From: Rhodospirillaceae bacterium
GTDB taxonomy: Bacteria > Pseudomonadota > Alphaproteobacteria > SP197
Direction: 5' to 3'
Length of the DNA stretch: 64,000 bases
Assembly: GCA_002722885.1 (NCBI GenBank)
Contig: PBNE01000013.1
Coordinates: 226,831 to 290,830 of the forward strand
The position numbers and the translations under genes are program-made. Under the pieces are notes generated by a model that saw only the letters and a list, made by a program, of their open reading frames with translations, was not told where the DNA came from and did no database searches. Position 1 is the stretch's first letter, and every line of letters begins with the position of its first letter. This document shows, one piece after another, positions 46,417-55,799 of this stretch.

Positions 46417-47541
46417 ATGATAGGTCAGACTGTGAACATGTCCGGAAAGCGCATCACGTACTCGTTGAGCCGCTGGGCACTCGCCACATGGTTCGCAGTG
46501 GTCCTCGCCCTTCCGTCGCAGGCCGATTACGACTGGGGCCTGCCAGATTGGCTCGATCCGCCGCCCGTTCCCGCCGACAATCCCGTGACCGAAGAAAAGG
46601 TTGCCTTGGGCCAGCGCCTGTTCTTTGAACTCGACCTTTCTGGCCCTCGCTACATGTCGTGTGCCACGTGTCATGAGCCGGCCATGGGCTTCTCGGATGG
46701 CCGGGAAACCCCGGTGGGCGTGACAGGAGAGTTTCATTCGCGCAACTCCATGGGCCTGTTGAACGTCGCCTATCAGGGCGTGCTGACTTGGGCTGACCCC
46801 GAGCTGGAGACGCTGGAGGAGCAGGTCCGAGTCCCGCTTTTCGGCATCAACCCGATCGAGATGAACGTGGCGGGAAACGAGGAAAGTGTTCTCAACAACC
46901 TGCACTGCGATCCCGTCTATCCCGTGATGTTCGCCGCGGCGTTCCCCGAAGCAGACGGGGTGATCAACTACGATCTCGTGGCCAAGGCGCTGGCGACCTA
47001 TGTCCGTGTGATGGTGTCGGCAACATCGCCCTACGACATGTATCGGTATGGCGGTGATGAGACGGCGGTTTCCGAGTTGGCCAAGCGAGGCGAAGAGCTT
47101 TTCATGAGTGATCGTCTCAACTGCAGCACCTGCCACACCGGCATTCACTTCACCGACGCGTCGCCGACACCGAGTTACCACAACACCGGGCTCTACAATG
47201 TCGACGGGGCAGGGGGTTTGCCCGAAGGCAACCAAGGCCTGTTCGAGCATTCCGGGGATGCCGCCGACATCGGCCGGTTCCGCACGCCGAGCCTGCGTAA
47301 TGTCGCACTCACTGCGCCCTACATGCATGACGGTTCGCTGCCGGACCTGGACGCGGTGATTGATCACTATGCGGCAGGCGGTGAGGCTGCCAGGCTGGGT
47401 GACGCATCACCCCTGGTTTCTGAACACATCACCGGATTCGAGCTCACAGACGACGAGCGGACCGGCCTGATCGCCTTTCTTGAATCGCTCACCGACGAGC
47501 AGTTCCTCGCCGACGCGCGTTTCCAGACCCCGTTCCAGTAA
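46417..47541 (+). CDS. di-heme cytochrome c peroxidase/MauG-like protein
   Basis: Two CxxCH motifs (CATCHEPAMGFSDGR; CSTCHTGIHFTDASPTPSYHNTGLYN); signal peptide; RFRTPSLRNVALTAPYMHDGSLPDLDAVIDHY. Confidence 0.9.
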   Translation: MIGQTVNMSGKRITYSLSRWALATWFAVVLALPSQADYDWGLPDWLDPPPVPADNPVTEEKVALGQRLFFELDLSGPRYMSCATCHEPAMGFSDGRETPVGVTGEFHSRNSMGLLNVAYQGVLTWADPELETLEEQVRVPLFGINPIEMNVAGNEESVLNNLHCDPVYPVMFAAAFPEADGVINYDLVAKALATYVRVMVSATSPYDMYRYGGDETAVSELAKRGEELFMSDRLNCSTCHTGIHFTDASPTPSYHNTGLYNVDGAGGLPEGNQGLFEHSGDAADIGRFRTPSLRNVALTAPYMHDGSLPDLDAVIDHYAAGGEAARLGDASPLVSEHITGFELTDDERTGLIAFLESLTDEQFLADARFQTPFQ

Positions 47542-47562
47542 GACCAGGCGGGGCCATCGAAT

Positions 47563-47833
47563 CATGCAACGGCTGGGACTTGGCGCCATGATTGCCCTAG
47601 GCTGCGGTCTCTCGGAGACCGTCAACCAGTCGATGGCGCGGGCCGCGCTGTCGGACAGCTATGGGCCACAGGCGGGTCTGCTGGCGCAACTGATCGGTAT
47701 CGCCGGCTCGACCGGCGCCAAGGTTCTGGTTGAGGGTGTGGATACAGCGGAACAGGCTGCTCGTGTCACCCAGGCCTCACTGGGCCAGGGCTATTTCTGG
47801 CACCGCCCGTTACCGGTCTCGGACCTGCCCTGA
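47563..47833 (+). pseudogene. C-terminal remnant of an EAL-domain (c-di-GMP phosphodiesterase-like) protein
   Basis: MARAALSDSYGPQAGLLAQLIGIAGSTGAKVLVEGVDTAEQAARVTQASLGQGYFWHRPLPVSDLP* resembles only the last EAL segment. Confidence 0.55.
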
Positions 47834-48335
47834 CGTTGCGTCGTCCGGCTGCTTCTGGCTGCCAGCCGTAGACCGACCCCTTTTCCCAGCTCGCCACGAA
47901 CTCCTCGATGGATGTGGTCCAGGTCTCGGTCATGTCCTCGTTGAAGTACTCGAAAATGATGCCGTCCGGCGCATGGAGTGAATAGATGACGGTTCCGCCA
48001 TTCTCGCCGCCCCATTCGTCGTGCGGCAGGGCGTCGACCGGTGCGATCGCATAGTCCCCCGCCTTACGAACAATGCGTTTGGTTGTGCCGCCGGGCTGGA
48101 ATTCATCGAGATGCTGCTCGCCTTCAAGCACCAGGGTCATGGTCGAGGCACGATGACGATGACGCCGGCAGTGCCCCTGATTCACGTAACGCAGCATCAT
48201 ATCGAGCCGTTGGCTTGGGAGGTCGTAGCCCAGAAGGCTGTAGTCGAACTCGACATGGAAGGCCGTGCAACTAGGATCGGTGACCCGGCGCCATTCCACC
48301 TTCTTCGGATCGTACTGACTGAACACAGCGGTCAT
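47766..48335 (-). CDS. cupin domain-containing protein
   Basis: YVNQGHCRRHRHRASTMTLVLEGEQHLDEFQPGG...APVDALPHDEWGGENGG. Confidence 0.75.
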   Translation of the reverse strand: MTAVFSQYDPKKVEWRRVTDPSCTAFHVEFDYSLLGYDLPSQRLDMMLRYVNQGHCRRHRHRASTMTLVLEGEQHLDEFQPGGTTKRIVRKAGDYAIAPVDALPHDEWGGENGGTVIYSLHAPDGIIFEYFNEDMTETWTTSIEEFVASWEKGSVYGWQPEAAGRRNVRAGPRPVTGGARNSPGPVRPG

Positions 48336-48471
48336 GACTTACCCTCCGAAGGAATATTCCAGCATTCAAAGTAGGGCGGCGCAACGCGTTTCATCAAGCG
48401 TTCGGTTGTGGGTTTCGTGGCGCAGGATGCGATGTGGCATCATCGCACCAGGGGTTGCGGGAGAGGGTTTG

Positions 48472-50014
48472 ATGCATTTGCAACGCAAGATCGGTGTGCT
48501 GGGTCTCACGATGATCGGCGTCGGTGGAGTGATCGGGTCGGGCTGGCTGTTCGCGCTGATGAACGCGGCGCAGCAGGCCGGTCCCGCCGCAATCCTTTCC
48601 TGGGCGATCTGCGGCGCCGCGATTCTGCTGATCGCACTCACCTATGCCGAGGTTTGTGCCCGGCTGCCGGTGGCCTGGGACGGCTGCCGTACTTCACGCA
48701 TGGTCGCTTGGTGGCCGCTGCGATGGGCTGGACCGCATGGATTGGCTAGCTGACGAATGCGCCCATCGAAACGGCCGTGATGCTTCAACACCTGTCGGGT
48801 CCGCTGCCGTGGCTTGAGGACGCCACCGCGGGTCATGGCTTGAGTTATGCCGAAATCGCTTTTGCGATCGGACTTCTGTCTCTGATGGCCGTGATCAACG
48901 CTTTCGGCGTCGCGTTTTTCGCCCCGCTCAACAGCAGCCTGACGATCTTCAAGGTCCTGGTGCCGGTGGTGGTCGGAACGATCATCATGATCGACCGGTT
49001 CGAAGGCGCGAACTTCTCAGCGCAGCCGTCGTTCATACCTTACGGCTAGCAGGGTGTTTTGAGCGCCATCGCGACCGGTCGTGTACGCTTCGCTCTGATC
49101 GGATTCCGTCATGTCGTCGATATGGCCGGCGAGGTCAGCAATCCCAAAAGAACAATTCCTGCTGCCTTTGCACTTTCGGTGGTGATCTATGTCGTGCTGC
49201 AGGTCGCCTTCATTGGTGGCCTCGGCGATGAGACGCTGTCGAAGGGTTGGGCGGCACTTTCCAGCAACCACGGGTTGGGTCCGCTGGGGGCTCTGGCCGT
49301 CGCTCTGGGCATGGTCTGGCTTTCGGCTGTCATTCTGGCGAGAGCGGTAATTTCGCCGTTCGGCGGCGCTTTGATCTCGACCGGTTCCAACGCGCGTTTG
49401 ACCCTGGGACTGGCGCACAACGGTTTCTTCCCGGATCTGCTGGCCAAGCTCTCGGACAAACGGGGGCCGCTTTCGGCCCTGGTTCTCAGCCTCGTTATCG
49501 GAGCGATTATGTTCGTGACCTTGCCGTTCAGCGAACTGGTCGCGCTCAACGGCGCAGCGCTGGTGTTCTCGCTGGCGGTGGGGCCGGTGACCCTTTTGAG
49601 CCTGCGGCGTCAGATCGGTGATGAGTTCGAGGGATTTCGCCTGCCGATGGTATGGACGCTGTGTGCTGTCGCCTTCGCGGTTTCGACCCTGATCATCTAC
49701 TGGTCGGGCTGGGACACGGTGTGGCGGCTGGGCCTTGCACTGATCGTCGGTGCGTTGCTCTTTGCCTTGCGCCAGAAGGGTGGTCGCCAGGGGCCGCTGG
49801 ACGCCCGCACCGCACTATGGCTGGGCCTTACATCGTGAGCATCTTCCTGCTGTCATGGCAGGGCAGCTTCGGCGGGACCGGCCTGATCCCGTTCGGCTGG
49901 GACATGGTGTTGGGCGTCATCCTGAGCGTGGCTTGCCTGTGGCTCGCAATGAAGGATTCCCTCGATGTCGAGCATGCGGCCGAACACCGCAGCCACGCGT
50001 TGGAGATCGACTGA
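48472..50014 (+). pseudogene. APC-family amino acid permease, two frameshifts and two in-frame TAG
   Basis: MHLQRKIGVLGLTMIGVGGVIGSGWLFA...ARLPVA / GGLGRLPYFTHGRLVAAAMGWTAWIG[TAG]LTNAPIETAVMLQ...IPYG[TAG]QGVLSAIATG...LWLGLT / YIVSIFLLSWQGSFGGTGLIPFGWDM. Confidence 0.85.
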
Positions 50015-50049
50015 GCGCGCAGGATGGCGAAGCGATGCCGGCGAGCGCT

Positions 50050-50838
50050 TCAGGTCGCGTAGGTGTTCTCGCCGTGACGGACGCTGTTGCCGGCGAGATA
50101 ACCCTCGATGGCATGGCGCATGGCACCGAGATCACCACGGCCGAAATGGCCGGGATAGACGGCGGTCGCGGGCAGCGCCAGAAGACGCGTCATCGAGTCC
50201 CTGAAGGCAGGGCGGTCGGCGTCGTCGGTTCGCTCCTCGACCTCGCCGTCGTAGACATAGTCACCGTCCCACACGAGCGTTTCGCCGGCAAAAAGCACGC
50301 CGGTTGCCTCTTCGAAAAGTGCACAGGCCCCTGTTGTCACGCCGGGCAGGTGATGCACACGGAACTGACGGTCGTCGAGGTCGATGACGTCGCCGTCAGC
50401 CAGCAGGCGGGTCGGTTCCGAGGCTGGCATGACGTAGTCGTCGAGGCTGAAGCCTTCCCAGGGCGCGGCATCAAAAGCGCCTTGGAAGTACCATTCGGCA
50501 GCCGTGTTGTAGCGGTTGGGCTGGCGGATCCGGTGCGCGTCGTTGGCGTGAATCAGCCGCTCGTCGAACTGGTGCAGACCGCCGGCGTGGTCGTAGTAAC
50601 CCAGTGACGCGAAGGCCATGATCGGCTTGGAGGTCACCGTTTCGAGGAACTGCCGCAGCGGCGCGACGCCGACGCCGGTCTCTACCAGCAGAGCCTTCTC
50701 GCTGCCCTCGACCAGCCACATGCTGCCGCCGCCGTACTCGTGAACGTGGGTTTCGCGCACGCGACGGACCCCATTGTCATCGGCATCCTCGATCGCGAAC
50801 CAGTCGGTCCTGACGGGCAGGGGATCGGGCGTACTCAT
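50050..50838 (-). CDS. MBL-fold-like protein with degenerate metal-binding motif
   Basis: MSTPDPLPVRTDWFAIEDADD...SMWLVEGSEKALLVETGVG...FASLGYYDHAGGLHQF...HHLPGVTTGACAL...VYPGHFGRGD. Confidence 0.75.
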   Translation of the reverse strand: MSTPDPLPVRTDWFAIEDADDNGVRRVRETHVHEYGGGSMWLVEGSEKALLVETGVGVAPLRQFLETVTSKPIMAFASLGYYDHAGGLHQFDERLIHANDAHRIRQPNRYNTAAEWYFQGAFDAAPWEGFSLDDYVMPASEPTRLLADGDVIDLDDRQFRVHHLPGVTTGACALFEEATGVLFAGETLVWDGDYVYDGEVEERTDDADRPAFRDSMTRLLALPATAVYPGHFGRGDLGAMRHAIEGYLAGNSVRHGENTYAT

Positions 50839-52655
50839 CGGGCCACCGCATAGCACTGGCGCCGCGGGCTGGCGCTGGTCCGGATCATCGGGCCGACCTT
50901 CGAGGCCATGGTCATGGAGTTGTATTGACCCCATTGCGGATAGATCTGCAGCTTGTGGCCACGACGGTCGAGCTCGGCCAGGGTTTCCCTCGGGAAGTGA
51001 GCCTCGACAGCCAGGCTGCCGGGATCCCATTCACGCGGGTAGAAGCTGCTGGGCAGATGATCTGTGTAGAAGCTGGGTGCGTCGAGTGCTTCCTGCAGGT
51101 TCATCCCGTGATGGACGTGGCGCAGGAAGGCATGCAGTGCCCATTGGTCCTGCTGATCGCCGCCGGGCGTGCCGAACACAAGATAGGGGTCATCCTTGTG
51201 AAGCGCCAGGGTTGGCGTGAGCGTGGTACGCGGACGTTTGCCAGGCTGCAGGCCGTTGGGGTGGTCATCATCGAGCCAGAACATCTGACCGCGGACGCTG
51301 ACCGGAAAGCCCAGCCCGGGAACGGCCGGTGAGCCCGACAGCCAGCCGCCCGAAGGGGTGGCGGAGATCATGTTGCCCCAACAGTCGATGATGTCGAAAT
51401 GACAGGTATCACCGTAACTCTCGGCCTGAAACTGAGTCATCGTCTGCCACGGCGGCGGCCCGCTCTCGTTGTCGACCGTCATCTGGTTGTGCGCCATGTT
51501 GGTCGAGCCGAGGCTGCGCAACCTGATCTCACCGCCGTAGCCGTCGACCGTGCCCGCGGCGAAATCCATGCTGGCTTCCGCACCGACCTGTTTGCGTCGT
51601 TCGGCGTTGTAGTCTTCCGACAACAGGCGATCGAGTGGGACGTCGACGAAGTTCGGATCGCCATAAAAGGCTTCGCGGTCCGCCAGTGCAAGCTTGCAGC
51701 ACTCCTGGACCGTGTGAACGAAGTCTGCGCCGTTGGGGTCCATGGCGGCGATATCGAATCCCTTGAGCAGGGCGAGCTGCTGCAGGAACACCGGAGCCTG
51801 TGACCAGGGGCCGGCCTTGCACACGGTGTAGTCGCCATAGTCCAGGGTGATCGGCTCCTCGACCGGCGCTTGCCAGCCGGCGAGATCGTCGCCGGTGAGG
51901 TAACCGGCGTGGAGTTCACCCGTGGTGTCCATGACCGGCTGGCGCATGAAGTCGTCGATCGCCTCGGCCACAAAGCCCTCGTACCAGGCCTTCCGCGCCG
52001 CCTCTACCTGGGCCTCGCGGTCGCCACCGGCGGCTTCGGCTTCACGCACGACACGTTCGTAAGTGTCGGCCTGCATGGGCAGGCGGTAGAGGCTTCCGGC
52101 TTCCGGCGCTTCACCACTGGGAAGATAGGCTTCCGCCGAGGTCGGCCAGTACTCGGTCATGAAGGCGCTGCCCCGGCGCAGCACATCGGCCACGGTCGGA
52201 GTGAGCAGGAAACCCTCCCTTGCGGTCTGGATCGCCGGTTCCAGCACATCGCGGACCGTGAGGCTGCCGTAATCGTGCAACACGCGCATCCATGCGCCGA
52301 AGGTGCCGGGCACGACGACCGGCAGATGCCCAATGCCGGGCATGACATCGAGGCCCATGTCGCGCAGCGCCCCTGCGCTGATGGCGGACGGGGCGGTGCC
52401 CTGGCCGCAGACCACCTCGACCTTCTGGTTCCTCTGGCTCCAGAGCACGATGGGAACGTCCCCACCGGGGCCGTTCTGGTCCGGTTCCACGACATTCAGC
52501 ACACAGCCCGCCGCAACCGCGGCATCAAAGGCGTTGCCACCCTTCTCCAGCATCGCCATGCCAGCCGCGCTGGCCTGCCAGTGTGTCGAAGCGACAGCGC
52601 CGAAGGTGCCAACGAGTTCGGGACGCGAGTGGAGCATGAAACCCTCCCTGAGCAT
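50835..52655 (-). CDS. ggt: gamma-glutamyltransferase family protein
   Basis: ALEKGGNAFDAAVAAG-like N-terminus (AMLEKGGNAFDAAVAAGCVLNVVEPDQNGPGGD) and nucleophile region YGDTCHFDIIDCWGNMISATPSGG. Confidence 0.9.
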   Translation of the reverse strand: MLREGFMLHSRPELVGTFGAVASTHWQASAAGMAMLEKGGNAFDAAVAAGCVLNVVEPDQNGPGGDVPIVLWSQRNQKVEVVCGQGTAPSAISAGALRDMGLDVMPGIGHLPVVVPGTFGAWMRVLHDYGSLTVRDVLEPAIQTAREGFLLTPTVADVLRRGSAFMTEYWPTSAEAYLPSGEAPEAGSLYRLPMQADTYERVVREAEAAGGDREAQVEAARKAWYEGFVAEAIDDFMRQPVMDTTGELHAGYLTGDDLAGWQAPVEEPITLDYGDYTVCKAGPWSQAPVFLQQLALLKGFDIAAMDPNGADFVHTVQECCKLALADREAFYGDPNFVDVPLDRLLSEDYNAERRKQVGAEASMDFAAGTVDGYGGEIRLRSLGSTNMAHNQMTVDNESGPPPWQTMTQFQAESYGDTCHFDIIDCWGNMISATPSGGWLSGSPAVPGLGFPVSVRGQMFWLDDDHPNGLQPGKRPRTTLTPTLALHKDDPYLVFGTPGGDQQDQWALHAFLRHVHHGMNLQEALDAPSFYTDHLPSSFYPREWDPGSLAVEAHFPRETLAELDRRGHKLQIYPQWGQYNSMTMASKVGPMIRTSASPRRQCYAVAR

Positions 52656-52764
52656 TACGACTTGCCACTATAGAAGAGTCACAGCGACACGCCATAACTC
52701 CAATCCGGTGGCAGCGACCGGCGGCGCGTTTGGCATGAATCTCAGGCTGGAGAGGACTGCCTGT

Positions 52765-53661
52765 TCAGTCCGAAGCGCCTTCGGGTGCGTCCTGCAGAAT
52801 GATGGGTCTGATGGCGTCGTGACGGGCCATGAGTGCCTCGCCGCCGGTCCGGTCCATGTCGCGTTCACGGGCAGAATCGGCCAGCGTCAGCGGGTGACCC
52901 TCCTCGACAAAACCAAGGTAAGGCGCGGCGAAATCGTAGCCGATGAGCTGCAATACCTCGGGACGGATGCCACGTGCTTTTTCGGGCGGGATCGAAAGGT
53001 ACTGGTTCTCCTCCTGGCGCAGCCAGCCGAGGTTGTAGTGCAGCGCCATGCCGCGGCGGGCGCCGTTGGAGTGGTTGCCGCCGCCGCCGTGCAGGAAGTT
53101 CGAGGTGTAGATCAGCACCGATCCCGCCGGCATCACCGCGTTGATGATTTCGTCGTCCCGCGGCTCGCGGCTGTGGCTCCAGCGATGGCTGCCGGGCACG
53201 ATCCGTGTACCGCCGTTTTCCTCAGTGAAGTCCTCGCACGCCCAGATTGTCCCAATGGTGGTGACGATCGCCGGGAAGCGCACCGGATAGATCTGGCCGT
53301 CGCGGTGCATGACCTGTTTCGCCTCACCCGGCTGCAGCTCGATGAGTGTGCCGACGTGCAGGTGGTAGCGGGCGCAGTGGGGCAACAGCATGGCATCGCA
53401 CACGGCCATGACCGTGGGGTTCATGGCGAGGTCCTGGCACGCCTCGGATTTCGCGATCAGGTTGTTGATGCGTTTGGTCTTGCGCCCGGCGAAGTCGGTT
53501 TCGCCCAGCTTCACGGCGTCGAGATAGGGATCGAAGTCGGCATTCATCCGCGCCAGTGTTTCGGGATCAGCGAGTTCGTGCACGATGGCGTAGCCGTGCT
53601 CCTCGAGCCCCTCGACGATGGTTTCGGGTTGGGCGTCGCGCTCAAACTCGGGGCCGGGCAT
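52765..53661 (-). CDS. phytanoyl-CoA dioxygenase family protein
   Basis: GYAIVHELADPETLARM...MHRDGQIYPVRFPAIVTT...NGGTRIVPGSHRWSH. Confidence 0.85.
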   Translation of the reverse strand: MPGPEFERDAQPETIVEGLEEHGYAIVHELADPETLARMNADFDPYLDAVKLGETDFAGRKTKRINNLIAKSEACQDLAMNPTVMAVCDAMLLPHCARYHLHVGTLIELQPGEAKQVMHRDGQIYPVRFPAIVTTIGTIWACEDFTEENGGTRIVPGSHRWSHSREPRDDEIINAVMPAGSVLIYTSNFLHGGGGNHSNGARRGMALHYNLGWLRQEENQYLSIPPEKARGIRPEVLQLIGYDFAAPYLGFVEEGHPLTLADSARERDMDRTGGEALMARHDAIRPIILQDAPEGASD

Positions 53662-53746
53662 GTCGTGCTCCTGCTTGTCAGATTCGTTACCATTTCACCA
53701 GCGGGACGATTCCGGTGCAAGATCGTGCCGGTACGAGGTGATCGCC

Positions 53747-54487
53747 ATGATTGTTCTTACACTCGGCGTCGCATTGCTGTTTGCGGCGATCCACATGTTC
53801 ATCGGCCGGATGTCCGGACTGCACGGTGCGGAGCGCAGCGGCTGGCTGTCGTTCAGCGGTGGCGTGGCGATCACCTATGTTTTCCTGCATGTTTTGCCGG
53901 GCCTCACGATCCACAACGAGATTCTGGCCGAGGGCAACGAAGCGGTGGCTTTCATGGCCGACCACATCGTTTATTTTCTGGCGATGATCGGGCTGATCAC
54001 CTTCTACGGCCTGGACCGCACCGTGGTGATCTCACGACAGGCCCAACGCGCCGCAGGGGCCGCCGATGTGCCCCACAACACGGTTTTCTGGATTCATATC
54101 GGCGCGTTTGCGATCTACAACTTCCTGATCGGTTATCTGCTGCTGAACCGGGAAGACCATTCGCTCTTTGCGCTGGGACTCTACGCCTTTGCCATGGGTG
54201 TTCATTTCCTGACCGGCGATTACGGCATGTGGGACCACCACAAGCATCTCTATCAGAGCAAGGTGCGTTGGATCGTCTCGGCCGCGTTGCTGGCGGGCTG
54301 GAGCACCGGTGCCATGGTGGAGCTGCACGATCCCACCATCAGCATCATTTTTGGCTTTCTGGCCGGCGGCGTGATCATGAACGTGATCAAGGAGGAGCTG
54401 CCGGAGGATCGTGAAAGCCGGTTCGGACCGTTCGCCCTGGGTGCGGCGTTCTATACGGTCATTGTTCTTTCTGAAGGCCTGATCTGA
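53747..54487 (+). CDS. polytopic membrane protein (ZIP-like)
   Basis: MIVLTLGVALLFAAIHMFIGRM...ITYVFLHVLPGL; multiple TM segments. Confidence 0.65.
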   Translation: MIVLTLGVALLFAAIHMFIGRMSGLHGAERSGWLSFSGGVAITYVFLHVLPGLTIHNEILAEGNEAVAFMADHIVYFLAMIGLITFYGLDRTVVISRQAQRAAGAADVPHNTVFWIHIGAFAIYNFLIGYLLLNREDHSLFALGLYAFAMGVHFLTGDYGMWDHHKHLYQSKVRWIVSAALLAGWSTGAMVELHDPTISIIFGFLAGGVIMNVIKEELPEDRESRFGPFALGAAFYTVIVLSEGLI

Positions 54488-55064
54488 TCGCGGTGCGGTA
54501 GATCGTTGTGTCCGGTGCCTGGTCGACGGCGTGGCCCTGCCAGGCTTCGCTGTCGGCGCGAAGAGTTTCACCGGCCACGAGGGTGGTGTCGAGGCTGTAA
54601 CCTGTAGCGTCACAGGCGCCCTCCAGGACATGGAAGAAGATCACGCATTCTGTATGCACGAGGTCAAGCGAGCCTTCGCCGCCCCGGAGCACGTTGACCT
54701 TGGCGGTGACCATATCCTGGGCCGTCATGACATTGAAGTCGGTCAGCGGGCCGCCAAGCAGGGTGACATGGGTTGTCCAGCCACCGTCGAAGGTGACTGG
54801 ATCAAACGGGCGTTCGAGGGTGGCATGACCGTGCACGCCGAAGTCGAGTGTCATGCCCGGACACTTCAGAACCATGATGATGCGCTTGCAGCCGGCGAAG
54901 TTTGAGAACACACCGTTGCTGTCGACGCTGGTCTGGCTGATGCGCCAGACCAGCGTGCCGTCGTCACGGTAGGCGTTGGTCACCTCGCGGGTCCCGCCCA
55001 ATCCGTTCTTCCAGGGCGCCTCGTCATGGTCTTCGTGGCGGATCACGGTCGCGCGCATCGGCAA
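54459..55064 (-). CDS. HutD family protein
   Basis: PWKNGLGGTREVTNAYRDDGTLVWRISQTSVDSNGVFSNFAGCKRIIMVL. Confidence 0.88.
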   Translation of the reverse strand: MPMRATVIRHEDHDEAPWKNGLGGTREVTNAYRDDGTLVWRISQTSVDSNGVFSNFAGCKRIIMVLKCPGMTLDFGVHGHATLERPFDPVTFDGGWTTHVTLLGGPLTDFNVMTAQDMVTAKVNVLRGGEGSLDLVHTECVIFFHVLEGACDATGYSLDTTLVAGETLRADSEAWQGHAVDQAPDTTIYRTAIRSGLQKEQ

Positions 55065-55145
55065 TCTCCGGTTGTGGTGTTTTCTTGCATGGCTCCGGGG
55101 ATCGCGTCACCATGCCTGATCTCGGGCAACGAAATCAGGGGCAGC

Positions 55146-55787
55146 ATGGCCGACGAGCCGATCGATCTCAGCAAGGATGAATTTGTCGCGGGCGCCTATG
55201 GCCTGAAGACCGCCGATGACGCCGAGGCGTTCTACACGCTGTGGGCCGACGACTACGAAGGCCACATGGTGGGGGAGCTGGGATACTGCTCGCCACGGCT
55301 GGTGGCCGAGAGGCTGACAAAACACCTGAAGAACACCGACGCCGAGATCCTGGATGTGGGCTGTGGTACGGGACTGACCAGTGATCATCTGCATGAGCAG
55401 GGATTCGGGAACGTCGACGGCGTCGATCTGACCGAGGAGATGCTCGACAAGGCAGGCGGCCGCAACATCTACCGCAATCTGATCCAGGCCGATCTCACCA
55501 AACCCCTGGCGCTGCCCGACGCTTGCTACGACGGCATGGTGTCGTCGGGCACCTTCACCTGCGGCCATGTCGGGCCCGAGCCGTTCGACGAGCTGGTGCG
55601 TCTGCTGCGGCCCGGAGGTCTGATGTCGTTCTCGATCCACGTTGACATCTGGGAGCCCCAAGGTTTCATGGCGACGCTGGATAGGCTGGTGGATCAGGGC
55701 AAGCTGGTCCAGATCGAGTGCGAGCTCGACAAGTTTTTCGAACCGTTGGAACCCTCCGGCTGGTTCTTTGTCTTCGAGCGGTTGTGA
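55146..55787 (+). CDS. class I SAM-dependent methyltransferase
   Basis: DAEILDVGCGTGLTSDHLHEQGFGNVDGVDLTEEML. Confidence 0.88.
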   Translation: MADEPIDLSKDEFVAGAYGLKTADDAEAFYTLWADDYEGHMVGELGYCSPRLVAERLTKHLKNTDAEILDVGCGTGLTSDHLHEQGFGNVDGVDLTEEMLDKAGGRNIYRNLIQADLTKPLALPDACYDGMVSSGTFTCGHVGPEPFDELVRLLRPGGLMSFSIHVDIWEPQGFMATLDRLVDQGKLVQIECELDKFFEPLEPSGWFFVFERL

Positions 55788-55799
55788 GGAGAGAACACG

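Noticed and set aside
46360-47367. 335-aa minus-strand ORF
   Set aside because: Antisense shadow of the MauG-like peroxidase.
52303-54414. 703-aa plus-strand ORF
   Set aside because: Spans antisense of GGT and PhyH and out of frame over the membrane protein gene; no domain-like sequence.
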